A stretch of DNA of 64,000 nt from Sympetrum striolatum (taxonomy: Eukaryota > Arthropoda > Insecta > Odonata > Libellulidae): NCBI GenBank assembly GCA_947579665.1, contig OX388350.1, positions 87,315,152-87,379,151 of the forward strand, in the 5' to 3' direction. A program made the position numbers and the translations under genes. Numbering within the stretch: the stretch's first letter is position 1; each line of letters starts with the position of its first letter. Of this stretch, positions 51,137 to 61,938 are shown one piece after another. The notes below the pieces were generated by a model. That model saw only the letters and a list, made by a program, of their open reading frames with translations, was not told the DNA's origin and searched no databases.

Positions 51137-51735
51137 GCGCAGAGCGAGCTAGAATCGAAAAATGCTGGCCAAGAATAAGGAAATATTTTTTGAGTGTGAA
51201 CTTTAAAACTTCGCATTGCCATACCTCAATAAGTTCTGCATATAATATTCCCAGACAGCGTCTTATGTGAGCTTGTTTTACTTAAATCGGAGGATCCGAG
51301 AGAGGATAAGAGAAAGAAATATAACTTAAAAGACATGTTGCATGAAGTAAGTATTTCACCAGCAGAAGCTATATTCAGAGATCTGATGGAAGTGATTCAG
51401 TAATTCAAATATTCAACTGTGATCACTTAAAAAATCATAATTAAGCTTAAGGGTTGATTATTTAACACTGTATTGATTTTTTCCCGATGATTCTGCTCAT
51501 TTAGGTTTGGTTTGAGGCTGAAGAATTTTGCAAAAATGTAAACCTGGCATTATTCGTGAATTTTGGTCAAATTAGACCACTTGCAGAATTTTAATAAGTA
51601 TATCTATAATATATCAGCGTATATAATTTGTTAGTAATAGACAGGATTTATTCGAGAATGGCCAGTACTAAAGTCCACACTCAAGAAAAGGATTTTTTAC
51701 CAGTTTTTTTCCGATTCTAGCCCACTGTGCTGCGC
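51137..51735. repeat. diverged inverted duplication inside the hAT-like element
   Basis: The segment 51137-51206 recurs in reverse orientation at 51669-51735. Shared words, read in the first copy's direction, are GCGCAG, CTAGAATCG.AAAAA, CTGG and TTGAGTGTG.ACTTTA. In the minus-strand reading of the first copy and the plus-strand reading of the second, both give KVHTQ followed by F residues. Confidence 0.65.
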
Positions 51736-51982
51736 ATTCAAGATAGCTTTACATTTTCTTTATTGGTATGATATTATTATAATAAAATACTCTCAGTTAT
51801 TCGAGTTATTCGCCTTTTTTCTGCCTTATACGAACGAAATTTTCCACGCCGCCGGTTACGCCGCGCCGCCGCCGACGATTAAGCAGTCAGCGTTCACGCC
51901 GTAACGCCGCCGCCGCCGGCTTCATTTTCCCCCTACGCCGCCGCTGACAAAAATCATAACGGCGCCCATGTCTAATTGTATG

Positions 51983-53645
51983 TCCCTTTTTCTTCACCCA
52001 GAAAATAAACATTTTGGTTATGATCTTTCTAAACTCAAAGAACAAAAGTATAATTCAATTTTCGTGCAAGTGAACTCCAGTGCAACTTCTGCGGCTCAAA
52101 TATTATATTTATTCCATCATAACTCAGGATAATCCACTCTCTGCTGAGACAAAATTAAATGCGTAACTTCCCATTGATACATAAAACGCAAAGGCATAAT
52201 TTCACTCTAAAGACGGTGTAAACCGCATCACGCATCAGTGTAATCTAATTAGTGAAACCGAAAGACTTCTGCAACTATTAATATCTCTAAGAATTTGAAG
52301 CGCAGTCGATATAAAGATTTGACCATCTTAAGTACACATTTTTAAATAGTTTTGTCTCGAAAAGGGATGAGTCGTTTGAGATCTCTTTCCGCTTGATTAG
52401 TTTGAGGGACCTGACCACCGATAAGAATATTCCATTGCGCAATTAGACGGAATGGTTCAGCCTGCTTTTCTGGTGGCTATTCTATCCCTACGGGAAACAG
52501 ATAACGGGTGACGTGAACGAGAATTTCGCAAACGAGAAATATAGAAATGCTTTGCGTTTAGTCATGTTTTTGGCCTTCATTTTCAGTTCTTCACGTGCAA
52601 CCGAGTTGTTCACATCGAAAACGTATCTTTCAGAGGACTTACCTATATTGGTATAGTGCAAATACTAAGAAATTCTACTTCCAGTTATACTTGCTGAACA
52701 TACAAGGATTTTAGTCAGTTTAGGAAGTGCTGCGGAAAATAATTCGAGTGTCGCGCAATTGCGCTAAAGAAATATTGTGGAATTGTGACTGCAGTGTTTA
52801 TTTCTAAAATATCAGTCGTTTTCTGTCTTTAATTTTCAAAGAACACTTTATCCATTTATAAGTTAACGGAGAGTGTTAGGCGAAAGAATATACGTGTCAA
52901 GAAGTGTTGCTTTTGTGAGCGAAAATGGATACAGTGAGGTTGAGCAGTTACTTGGCATATTGTTTTTTTTTCGTCACCAGTGGTCATCAGATATTTTGTA
53001 ATATTTTCACTCATAATAAAGTTTTGTAACGAGTGCTGAGATTTGTTACTTAAAAGCGTTATTTGAGGGAATCTAAAGAGGTAAGAAAATACTATCAATT
53101 GCTTCTATGCGAGGTACTTCATGCCGTATTTTTTAAAGGAATTTATATTTTTTACTGTAGATATATTAAGTTACTTATCATATTTCTCACCTTCTTTCCA
53201 TAAATTTTTATACAAACTATTGTTTCTTCAGTTAATCTTAACCAATAATTCGCGGAAACTAATTTCCTACTATACTTTAAATTTATCTCTGCAACGCAAA
53301 TGCCAGGATTTGATTTCTAAGGAAACTAACACAAAATACGGAAGTTCTCACGTTCTAGTAATTCGCTTTTTGTTGAAACAATGTTATTAAAACAAAAGAC
53401 CTTAAATAAAGTAATGCATTAGCTGATTATTTAGAATCGAAGAGTATTTTCTGCTGATACATCTGAACTTAAATTGCTCGTACCTGTTGTATAGTTTTAT
53501 TTAGAGAAACGACTGAAAGCCATTAATTTTAATTTCAGCACAATAGTTGTTTAAGTAAATGCGGCTACGATGGAGTCAAACTGCTTTTCTTTTAATTATA
53601 TATCCACACGATCTTATTAAAACATTGCGTCTGGAAAATATTATT
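51983..53645. other. no gene seen
   Basis: No recognisable gene or element. Ordinary AT-rich sequence with open frames up to 89 codons that look random. Confidence 0.5.
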
Positions 53646-54125
53646 ATTTAAAATAAGATTTTTAAATACATCCGTTTGTTTTTTAAATTAAAGTTGATTA
53701 TAATGAAACTAGATATTAATTTGACAGCACTACGAAAGTCGTTTTCGGACTATTTACTTGATATTTAATTAGGAAGCTTTGATTTAAACCATTAACTCTG
53801 GTGAGCGATATAATTTAAAACACGATTTTAAAATATATCTTTTTGTTCTTTTAAATTAAATATGGTTATAATAAAAATAGGTTTTATTTTGACTACTATC
53901 GCGACTACTTAAGTCGTTTTCTTGCTATGTTCTTGATTGTAAAAAAATTTGAAGTAAACTTTTGATTTTAGAAAATTTGTATGTAAACTATTATTTCCGA
54001 TAAGCAGTATTATTAAAAAAACGATTTTTAAATACATTTAATTTTCATTAATATGAAAGTGGACTAAAATGTATGTAGATTTTATTTTGACACGAAACAC
54101 TAAATTCAAAGTGCTATTCTTGGTA
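53646..54125. repeat. degenerate tandem array, three units of about 170-200 bp
   Basis: Units begin near 53646, 53813 and 54011. Each has, in order, ATTTAAAA..ACGATTTTTAAATA-like sequence, TTTT.TTTTAAATTAA or a variant, GATTATAATGAAACTAGAT or a variant, TTTTGACA or TTTTGACT, CTAC..AAGTCGTTTTC or a variant, and CTTGAT or CTTGG. Alignment is clear in outline but low in identity, so this is an old array. It lies just beyond the 3' end of the minus-strand LINE and could be part of that element's 3' region, but that is inference. Confidence 0.6.
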
Positions 54126-54499
54126 TAATATATTATTTAATTATCATTACACTTATACAAGGTTATACTTATTGTACAAGCAATCTTAAATAAAACGTGA
54201 ATTAGTAAAAAGTAAAGAGCTATTGGCAAATAAAGTAATATGAAAAATAAAGAATATATTAATATTTTCAAGAAAAGTCAGGGAAAATGGAATATGGTCA
54301 ATGTGGGCCTTTCTTGGCTCATCTGTTAGTTTCTGGTTTTAAATTGTTTTATGGTATACTTATGTTAATATTATATAATCTGTTTTAAACTATATATGGA
54401 TACAAAATATTAAACAAGGCACAGAAATTGTGATAACGTTTAATATGTTTTGTTCCACACTTATAAGAAGTCACTTTAAAATGGTCCTAAAGTCTCAAT

Positions 54500-56568
54500 T
54501 TATGAACAAACTCTCTCTTTGGAGCTACAGCCCTATGTGAGCCTCCACTCCAATCAGCCTCCACTTCTCTGTCTTCTCACTTTCATCTTCTTCATGTCCT
54601 TTATGAATTAGCCATCTCAATCAGGATCTTCCTCTCTTTCTAGTGGCATACAGTCTCCCTTCTATCACCTTATTCGGTATTGCTGTTTTATGCATTCTTT
54701 CCACAGGGTCCAACCATTATATTCTCAAAGATTTTATTAAATTAACTACTACTCCCCCAATTCATTATTGTCTTTAACTCCTCTTTGGTTCTCCTTTGCC
54801 ATAATCCATTCTCAATAACAGGTCGGTATATTCTCTGTAATTGCTTTCAAATCTTACCAGGGCCATACTCTTGTGTGATTGTGAGTGACCATTTTTATGC
54901 TCCATATGTTACCACTGGCCTGGTAATTGATTTGTTTGTATTTAAGTGTTTGTGTTCATTTACTTCCTCTTGAGTGTCTTCATATTTTTAAAGTAAGTTT
55001 TATTCTTTGCTTATATTCCTTCATTTATTCATATTATGCTTAATTTGCAAGTTATATATTCTAGATATTTAAACTCTTCCACACCTTCAAATTTTATCTG
55101 TTCTATCTCCAAATTCTGGGTAACTTTAGGTTTGCCAAATGAGTTCATAAGCATATATTTTGTTTTACTGGTATTAACTATCAATCCCATTTTGCTTGCT
55201 TCTTTCTCTTTATTTGTTAAATATTTTTCCTCTTTGATCTATTTTTTTCTTCAGCTTTGTGTAATCCTAGAATAAACATTTTGGCCCATAGGCCATCTCC
55301 TTGCTTTATCCCAGTGCTGAATCCAAATTAATTTTATAGTTGATTATGTATTTTTACTTTAGCCATGCTCTTCTTCAATTTCATTTGAATCAACATAATT
55401 ATTTTGGATGGAATTTCCATATCCTCCATTACTTCTCAGAGTTTGATCCTGTTTATACTATCAAATGCTTGTCTAAAATCTACAATAGCATATGCAGTTA
55501 AACATAATGCTCATAGCATTTATCTAAAATTTGTCTGATTACAAACAGTTGGTCTATTGTACTTCTATTGGATCTACTCCCACACAGAGAATCTCCAATT
55601 ATCCTCTCAGTTACTACTTTCAGCCTTTATTTTATGATGCTGGAGAGTATTCCATATACTATATTGAACAGCCTTATCCATCTATATTTCTTGAAGACCA
55701 GTTTATTTCACTTTCTATATATTGGGCTTAGGATTCCCATGCTCTATCCTTCTGGCATTTTTCTGCTTCCTATGTTATACAACTAAGTTTATGTATAGCA
55801 TCACTCATTATATCTCCTCCATATTTTACTAGCTCTGCTGCAATACTTTCTTCCCCGGGGCTTTATTATTTTATAACTTTTGTATGCATTGTGCAATTTC
55901 CTTTCTTGTGGGTTTATTTTGAGCAAGATTCCTCTATATTTCATTCTTTCCTTAGCCTGTCATTTTCCTCAGTTGTTACTCGCTCTTTATCTTTTGTGTA
56001 GAGAAGTTCTTTGAAATGTTCTACCAATCTTTCCAGAACTTTATTCTCTTCTTGGACTACATTTCCCTCCATTGTTAGTTGGTATCCTCTTTTCACATTT
56101 ACTACAACTTTGTAGAACTTTCTCCATTCGTTCTGTTTGCTGTATTCTTCTATATTCTCTAGCTGTTCTTCATTTTCTCCTTTTTCTTGCATATCCTATT
56201 TGCTTCCTTCCTCATTTCTTGGTATATTTCAGTGTTCATTCTTGTTTCTTTCCTTATCATTCTTTCTCTAGTTTTATTCTTCTTTTGCATAATTTGGGCA
56301 CACTCGTTGCCAAACCTATCAGCATTTCTTATTCTCTTGTTTTCTCCAATTGATTCTTCCACAGCTTCTTTGATTGCTTTCCCTATTTTTTCCCATTCTT
56401 TTTCTATGTTTATTTTATAAGTTTTTGCATTTTACTAGCTAATCATATTTGGGTTTGCTTCGTGACTTCCTAGTCTTCATTTAACTAATCTGCGTACCAT
56501 CATCTCTTAACCATATCTGAACTTTTTTCTGTTCTAATTATTCTCTCCCTTACTCTTTCTTTAAATAG
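54500..56568 (-). pseudogene. LINE (non-LTR retrotransposon) reverse transcriptase pseudogene
   Basis: Read on the minus strand, pieces in shifting frames follow the order of an RTE-like insect LINE. First is a basic, coiled linker (about 56450-55940: EKIGKAIKEAVEES, IYQEMRKEANRICKKKEK, NEWRKFYKVV, VLERLVEHFKELL). Next is the RT start PGEESIAAELVKYGGD (about 55860-55811). RT motif A is VDFRQAFDSI (55483-55454), with both D residues kept, and motif B is GIKQGDGLW (55312-55286). The thumb shows NTSKTKYM (about 55175-55152) and FEGVEEFKYLEYI. The tail shows RPVVTYG (about 54922-54901), then VERM and RKRGRS (54720-54600). Only about 37 codons separate motif B from NTSKTKYM, roughly half the usual spacing, so the YADD catalytic box is deleted. 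Many stops and frameshifts are present. The endonuclease part is missing: the sequence stops at the TTAA of the piggyBac MITE. The clade is uncertain. Confidence 0.85.
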
Positions 56569-57513
56569 TTAACCTTTAACGGCCACTGGGAGTAGCTCGT
56601 TACCCCAGGCTCAAAAAAATGTGAAATTAGAGGTCTAAAACGTTTGAAATTGATACAAGTAACTACATCTGTCAGTAGTAGACAAGTGTGACTTGTGATC
56701 CCATTACATAAGAACCTGAAAAAACGCGTGGAGGCGCTTCTAGCGTTCAATTTACCGGCGTGGGGTAGCTAGTTACCCCAGTGTGGTCGCAACCGTTGCT
56801 CGAGTTAGATTTTTTTTAAACAACTTTTTTGTGGTGCAAATCGACAAAATAAAAATAAGTTTTTAATATTCTAGTGAAAAAATTCTCAATTCTAGTCGTT
56901 ATGAAATCACGTTAGAAAAACGTGCGTTGGATGTTCGTCCTGTGGAAGGCCGGCTTGCGAGGAACATCGGTTGCCTCTGTGCATGACGTGTGCTGGCCAA
57001 TAAATTAGTTTTGTTCAAATATCATGAAAATAATACTTTTCCACTTTTCTATAAGTAAATATGTATTTAGAAGCCAATAAGCCAAGCCCTAATAAGCAAA
57101 TTTTATGATTTATGATGTTTTCCACATTTCCCGACAGTAATTTTGCAAAATAAATATACTTGTTGCAAGATCGGCAAATACTGTTATTTTTTATGGTAGT
57201 GGTATACCTTGTGCATACAACCCTAAAATTGTAGCTCTTAATAGTGAACAATAGCGGAGTAATGATTTTTTTCTGAAAAAGCCGTTTTTTCGGAGTTCTC
57301 ACATATATGACCAGTTACTAGAACGCCATTCGTAAATTGACCGATGAAAATCATTAGGATTGTTGAAGAACCGTTCACCAAACATGAAGCACCCGGTTAG
57401 AAGTCCTAAAATAGCCGTATGTTTTGTACAACTAGGTTTTTTCGGCGTGGGGTAACGAGTTACCCCGTGTGGCCGCGATGTGGCCAGGTTGAGGTGTGGC
57501 CACTAAGGGTTAA
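56569..57513. mobile_element. piggyBac-type MITE, 937 bp, with TTAA target duplication
   Basis: The body 56573-57509 is bounded by TTAA on both sides (56569-56572 and 57510-57513), the fixed piggyBac target. The termini, read inward, are CCTTTAACGGCCAC and CCCTTAGTGGCCAC, 11 of 14 identical. Subterminal palindromic blocks lie near both ends: TGGGAGTAGCTCGTTACCCC (56587-56606), TGGGGTAGCTAGTTACCCCA (56761-56780) and GGGGTAACGAGTTACCCC (57449-57466). They are likely transposase binding or folding sites. No transposase frame is present. The element sits exactly where the adjacent minus-strand LINE loses its 5' part; no LINE sequence resumes beyond it, so either the insertion replaced that part or the LINE was already 5'-truncated. 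Confidence 0.82.
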
Positions 57514-59342
57514 CTACAATATTAATAATATTATCGATTTTAATATTAGTTATTATATTATTTTATACTATATTCTTGACTTTTACCTTCAAATAAAATA
57601 ATCGTCAAATGTTACGTAAAGAGAAGGCATTAATACTGCGGCAGAAACGGATGAAAAAATATTTTTAAAATGCAAGTGCAATTTCAACTTTTGCACTGAT
57701 AACTCAGAGTTATAAGCAGGGATGCTGGAACTTAGAATTTAATACTGAACGGCGTTCCATTGGTTTACTGCGAATAATCTATTGGGGGATCGGACACACA
57801 AATCAATGACTCCCCACTCCACTGCTCCCCGATTGGTTGTGTCAAGCAAACAATCAGAAATCTGTCCTCCTCAGAAAATGGCGAAATTTATGGGAGCACG
57901 AGGCAACGAGTATTTGTCGTTAGAGTGCTCTGCAAATAATAAGCACGTGACTAATATGTTTAACTAAGGTGATGTTTAATCGGGGCTGATGGTTTTACGA
58001 CTAACACGGTGTTATTGATCCATCCGAAGGAGATTACGCTTTGAGCATGTTTCGAACGAAGACTTTATCGAATAGGATTCTATAGGAAAATGCTATTTAA
58101 GACTTTTAGGCTTAATAAATGAATGACGTTTATACTGTTACCATTCACTGAATAATTGCATGAGCGTAAAGGTCGATGGATATTCTATCAAATTGTTTCT
58201 AAAATACTTGCGGATACATAGGCAGTTGAAAGGAATTAAAACCTCTTTTAATCTCAAGTATCAGTATTATTTTTAAAAGGGTATCGAAAGCTTAGGTTAT
58301 TTCGCACATGGACTTCCACCGGAAAACGAATTCGGAATCGCCTTCAGCGAATCAGCTTCCCGGTTGGTTACCCGCAGATGAACGTATTTTAACATTCATG
58401 ACTATTGGCGTAAGCCTTACCTTATCCTACCACTCATCCTTCCCTTTTTAGCAAGTTGTAACTTGAAGCTTCCGTACCTGATGTTAGTTTGCCCCAACAC
58501 CAAAACTGTCTGTTATATAGCCTATGGGTAGTAAGTACATACTTCTTATCATTCCGCTAACAATTTTTGACTCTTATAACTTCAAGATACAAGAGGCATT
58601 TCATTTTTATTTTTGCCATATTTCCTTGTTCTTCCCACATTTAAGACTTTCGCTCATTTGTCACACTCCCTATGCGACGTTTTTTCCGCTCGCAATACGT
58701 CCGTCTGAGATTGCTCTCTCTTCGCCCCAAGTTCCGCCAGAGAGAGCCATTATCGTTCTTCGCCTCTTCGCTTCGTCGACCTGGAATTGCCCCTCATTTT
58801 TTCGTCTCTTATCACTGAATCCACTTATAAGATACGGATGGAACACGTCCATATATGTAGGATATCCATGGCTCTATCTTCGAACAGATGGAGGGTTGAT
58901 GACCAAAAAAGATGGAACCCTGACTTCATACTACTTTATACTGTACTTTATTTTACAACAAAACTGCGGTCTTCAAATGTCCATAACGGAAAAGTAAAAA
59001 TCCAGGAGGATTCCGCAAATTATGAGCAAATTTTTCAAACTTAAGTTCGGAAAATTTTTCTTACATATTCATTTGCGTTTTAAATAATTCATGCGCTAAT
59101 TTTACGTAGCAACAATATGCGTGATTTAATTCTCAAGTAATGGTTTCATGATGTAAACATTTTAGTAGGTTTTAGAAATTAATATTCATATTTATATAAT
59201 ATTAATTATTATTTATGTTAATATTTTATGGCTTATTTATTTAAGAATTTCCAAAATGGCAACCCAGCTTCATAAATAATTTGGAATGCATACAAAATTA
59301 GAGTTAAAAAATCAGCACCAGTATTCAATAGTATGAACACAG
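57514..59342. other. no gene identified; contains the longest open frame in the window
   Basis: No recognisable element. It includes the 157-codon frame at 58524-58997, listed separately. The rest is AT-rich with nothing of note apart from a CACTCCACTGCTCCCC-type pyrimidine patch near 57815. Confidence 0.5.
58524..58997 (+). CDS. 157-codon open frame, unidentified, doubtful
   Basis: This is the longest ATG-initiated frame in the window (start at 58524). The predicted protein is hydrophobic and aromatic-rich at the start (MGSKYILLIIPLTIFDSYNF), with leucine/serine/proline-rich middle and charged end (TDGGLMTKKDGT). I recognise no domain. The middle (about 58660-58870) is less AT-rich and all frames around it are rather open, including a 60-codon minus-strand frame, so the length may come from composition alone. 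It could be an exon fragment or chance. No promoter, splice context or partner gene supports it. Confidence 0.12.
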   Translation: MGSKYILLIIPLTIFDSYNFKIQEAFHFYFCHISLFFPHLRLSLICHTPYATFFPLAIRPSEIALSSPQVPPERAIIVLRLFASSTWNCPSFFRLLSLNPLIRYGWNTSIYVGYPWLYLRTDGGLMTKKDGTLTSYYFILYFILQQNCGLQMSITEK

Positions 59343-59975
59343 TCCGCCAACTTATTTATTTATTTATTTATTAACAAGCATCAACATACAGCACGAAGCC
59401 AATTACTGCCGATGATTAACAATAATAATAATGAACAAAATAACAATAAAATCGTAAAAAATAAGCAAATTCAACATATAATAAAATAACAAATGAATAT
59501 GCGCATACAAACAAATAAAAAATCATAGAAAATTTGTATTTTTCCACGTCAAACTCGTGGAATCATATTCTGAATAGATTTCGGAGATGAGAAGAAAGGA
59601 TCGAAAAGAGTATTGGAGGAAAGAGAGTTGAAAATTGAAGGAATGCGAAAGAAGAGTGATCGTTTTACTATTGATAGACGAGGAGTAATCGAAGAGAAGG
59701 TATCGGATAGGCGTGCAGTTCTTGAGGGAACTCGAAAAGAGAGAGTAAGAATGGGGAATCAACTTTGCTATTTATTATATTATGTAAGAAGGAAATGTCG
59801 GAGAAAGTATGAGAGGCTTTGATTGGGGTGAGATTAAGGTGATTGAGAAGATGATCTTTTGGCATATTTTTATAAGACGGGACTCGAAAATAAACTATTT
59901 TTTAGAAAGAAATTTAAGATGCGATTGAGAGAAGAGAGGTTTGATTCGGATGACATGGTCCATATGGACCATGAA
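59343..59975 (-). pseudogene. LINE fragment: C-terminal end, 3' UTR and AATA tail
   Basis: The minus strand reads as the end of a Jockey-like or related LINE. RIKPLFSQSHLKFL (about 59945-59905) matches the RIE..Q..FL pattern after the RT. PKDHLLNHLNLTPIKA and FSDISFLHNIINSKVDSP (about 59862-59762) match the usual L.L.PL..RR..D..FL..I.N. pattern. After a frame change, FRVPSRTARLSDTF, SLFFRIPSIFNSL and FDPFF follow, ending at TGA (59549-59551). About 180 bp of AT-rich 3' UTR then leads to an AATA tetranucleotide tail (59343-59366, seen as TTATTTATTTATT on the plus strand). There is no RT catalytic core, so the copy is strongly 5'-truncated, as is common for LINEs. It has at least two frame changes. 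No clear target duplication. Confidence 0.7.
59954..59973. repeat. 20-bp perfect palindrome
   Basis: CATGGTCCATATGGACCATG is its own reverse complement with no spacer. It lies at the upstream limit of the minus-strand LINE homology, so it may mark a junction between two fragments. Confidence 0.9.
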
Positions 59976-60540
59976 CAAACCATAACTTGAAACAAGAGGA
60001 TCTCATTTAATGCAAATACCGATTCACAGATCTAATAAATACAACAAATCTTTTCATGTCACCACCTGTAAACAAAGAAACGCACTCAATCCTAATCTTA
60101 GGAATTCACCATCCCCACACTCATTTAAGAAACACGAAACTATTACTCTCTGCACAGAATTGCACCAACAGTGACACCCTTTAATTTGTAGTTGTGTTTA
60201 TTGTATTTTCTCTTTTTCTTTGTGTTCTTATACGTTTATGTTTGCATTTCAACAGTTCTATAGTTGTATATGATCGTATTTTAATTTGAATAAGACTGTA
60301 TTATATTAGTATTCATTTTATTTTTTGGTATCATAAAAAATAGAATTTTAAATTTGTACTTTGTATGAGGATGTATTATATTAGAATTCATTTTCATTTT
60401 GTATCTTTTTATATAGATTTATATAGTTGTATTTAAAAAATATTTTTTATAGACTTGGATTTTATTTTGTTATATATTTTTTTTTCTTTCGCCTAATAAA
60501 GACCTTTGTATGTATGTGTGAATGTATGTTTGTAAGAAGC
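59976..60540 (+). mobile_element. possible plus-strand LINE 3' end
   Basis: A short plus-strand frame at about 60012-60172 reads HRSNKYNKSFHVTTCKQRN and then SFKKHETITLC, which resembles the H.TRN...FHVP.C pattern before the end of some LINE proteins. A long AT-rich tail follows with a diverged duplication around GTATTATATTAG.ATTCATTTT (60298 and 60369). AATAAA occurs at 60494-60500, then TTTGTATGTATG, a layout typical of insect LINE 3' ends. The match is weak and I see no target duplication; it may be ordinary AT-rich DNA. Confidence 0.3.
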
Positions 60541-61938
60541 CTGCTGATTGATACACAAAAATAATTTTCAGAAAATATTTAAAATGTATGAATACATCTG
60601 TCTGTCGAATAAATCAGGATGAAAGGGGGCCCTATCCTCATGCCCTCTTGCCTACTTTGAAGACAGAATGAGGCTTACTAGTAGAATGAGGAGTGAGGTA
60701 GGGCTCACAGCGCCAAAAAGCTAAGAGTGGAAAGCGTTCAGGAAAGTACAATGCCACACTCCTAAGCGGACGAGATGTTGGTCGCTCATTTCGGAGGATA
60801 TTGCTAAGTAACAAAAATGCCCTTGGAGTTTAAATGCCTTTTGTTTGAAAGAAAGCGTATGTTTTCGTCATTTGGTGGTAATTTTAAAATATTTTCCTCA
60901 TTATAATAATTTTAGCTATTCTAATTTCAGCACCTTGAGTGACTGTTTTACCTGCTTCAGCAAGGATAGTACATTTTTGAATAATCGCATATTAAAGTGA
61001 ACTCTATATAGTCTCCGTGAAACTTTTTATTTATCTATTTAATTATTTATTTGAAATTATGTGGTAAGTTGGCTTTCTGGCCAGGTGGCACCGTTTAAGG
61101 GGAACTTAAAAATGATTTTAAGCCTAGCATTTGCCCAAAGTCGAGAGGAAAACTCCTAAAACATCTTTAGAAAAAAGAGCTGGAGATAATATGTTTCAAA
61201 ATGACCTATTAATGTCTTGTTTATCTTATGTCTTTATCAGTATTTCTGATTTATTGAATTGTCATTGCTTCGCAGAAAATGTCACAGCAGGTGACTAATT
61301 ATCTCTTGATGTTCACATTCCACTCGATTTTTCCTTACGAGATTCTATTTTACCAACTAATCCTTACACTTTATCTTTTTTCTGTAATGCATTCGTATAA
61401 TTTTATTAAACAATGTAACGAACAGTCCTCCCGCAACAGGCATGGTGATAGTATATCATTACATATCGTAATTTAAAAATACATTCAAAAGGTATGCGTA
61501 AAAATATACTATATCGGAAGTTTATTACAGGAGCTTATGACTATAAAAGTCGGTAAAATAGGATTTAACTTTTTATTTGTTGTGAAGATATTCAAGTGAT
61601 GACATCCGGCGTAGTGAAAGATTATTTTCTCTGAGCATACTGTCGCCGCGATGAATCCACTCTTTTCTGTCGTCTAATGATATTTTCTTCATAATTGACT
61701 CATTTTATCCCTGCTGACTACACTGCCCTTGCGCGAACGCCTTTTCAGATTGTCTTCGGGCTTTACGTCTCCATATGGAGTTCTAACGGCTTACATATGC
61801 ACGGGTGAGTGTATATCTTCTATTTCATTTCGTTTAGAAGGAAAAATTCATTTGATAGTGTATCAATGGAAGAATTTTTGTAAAACTGTAGCATTATTTT
61901 GCACTGGAGAATATCTTTTTGTAAAACATAACCGCAAA
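60541..61938. other. no gene seen
   Basis: No recognisable gene. An ATTT-type tract at about 61027-61051 could be another LINE tail. Frames such as 61729-61998 are open but lack family resemblance before the piggyBac-like start at 61939. Confidence 0.5.

Larger units (their letters stand above)
49237..51982. mobile_element. 2.73-kb hAT-like element with GCC-rich ends
   Basis: The body spans 49245-51974. The left terminus TAGAGATGGGCGCCG and right terminus (inward) TAGACATGGGCGCCG match at 14 of 15 positions. Flanking 8-bp direct repeats ATGGTATG (49237-49244) and ATTGTATG (51975-51982) match at 7 of 8, which fits the hAT superfamily; TAGAGATG also recalls Ac-type TAGGGATG ends. Each terminus is followed by about 110 bp of GCC-rich sequence (49251-49375 and 51849-51965) in otherwise very AT-rich DNA. 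There is no recognisable transposase; the only frames of note, at 50761-50991 and 51007-51222 (minus), match nothing I know. The interior has a perfect hairpin and an inverted duplication, listed separately. It is probably non-autonomous. Confidence 0.78.

Noticed and set aside
58670..58852. LINE fragment on the minus strand suggested by ALSGGTWGEE
   Set aside because: The words recall the ALAG..WG motif of some LINEs, but nothing before or after it aligns, and all frames in this patch are open because of base composition.
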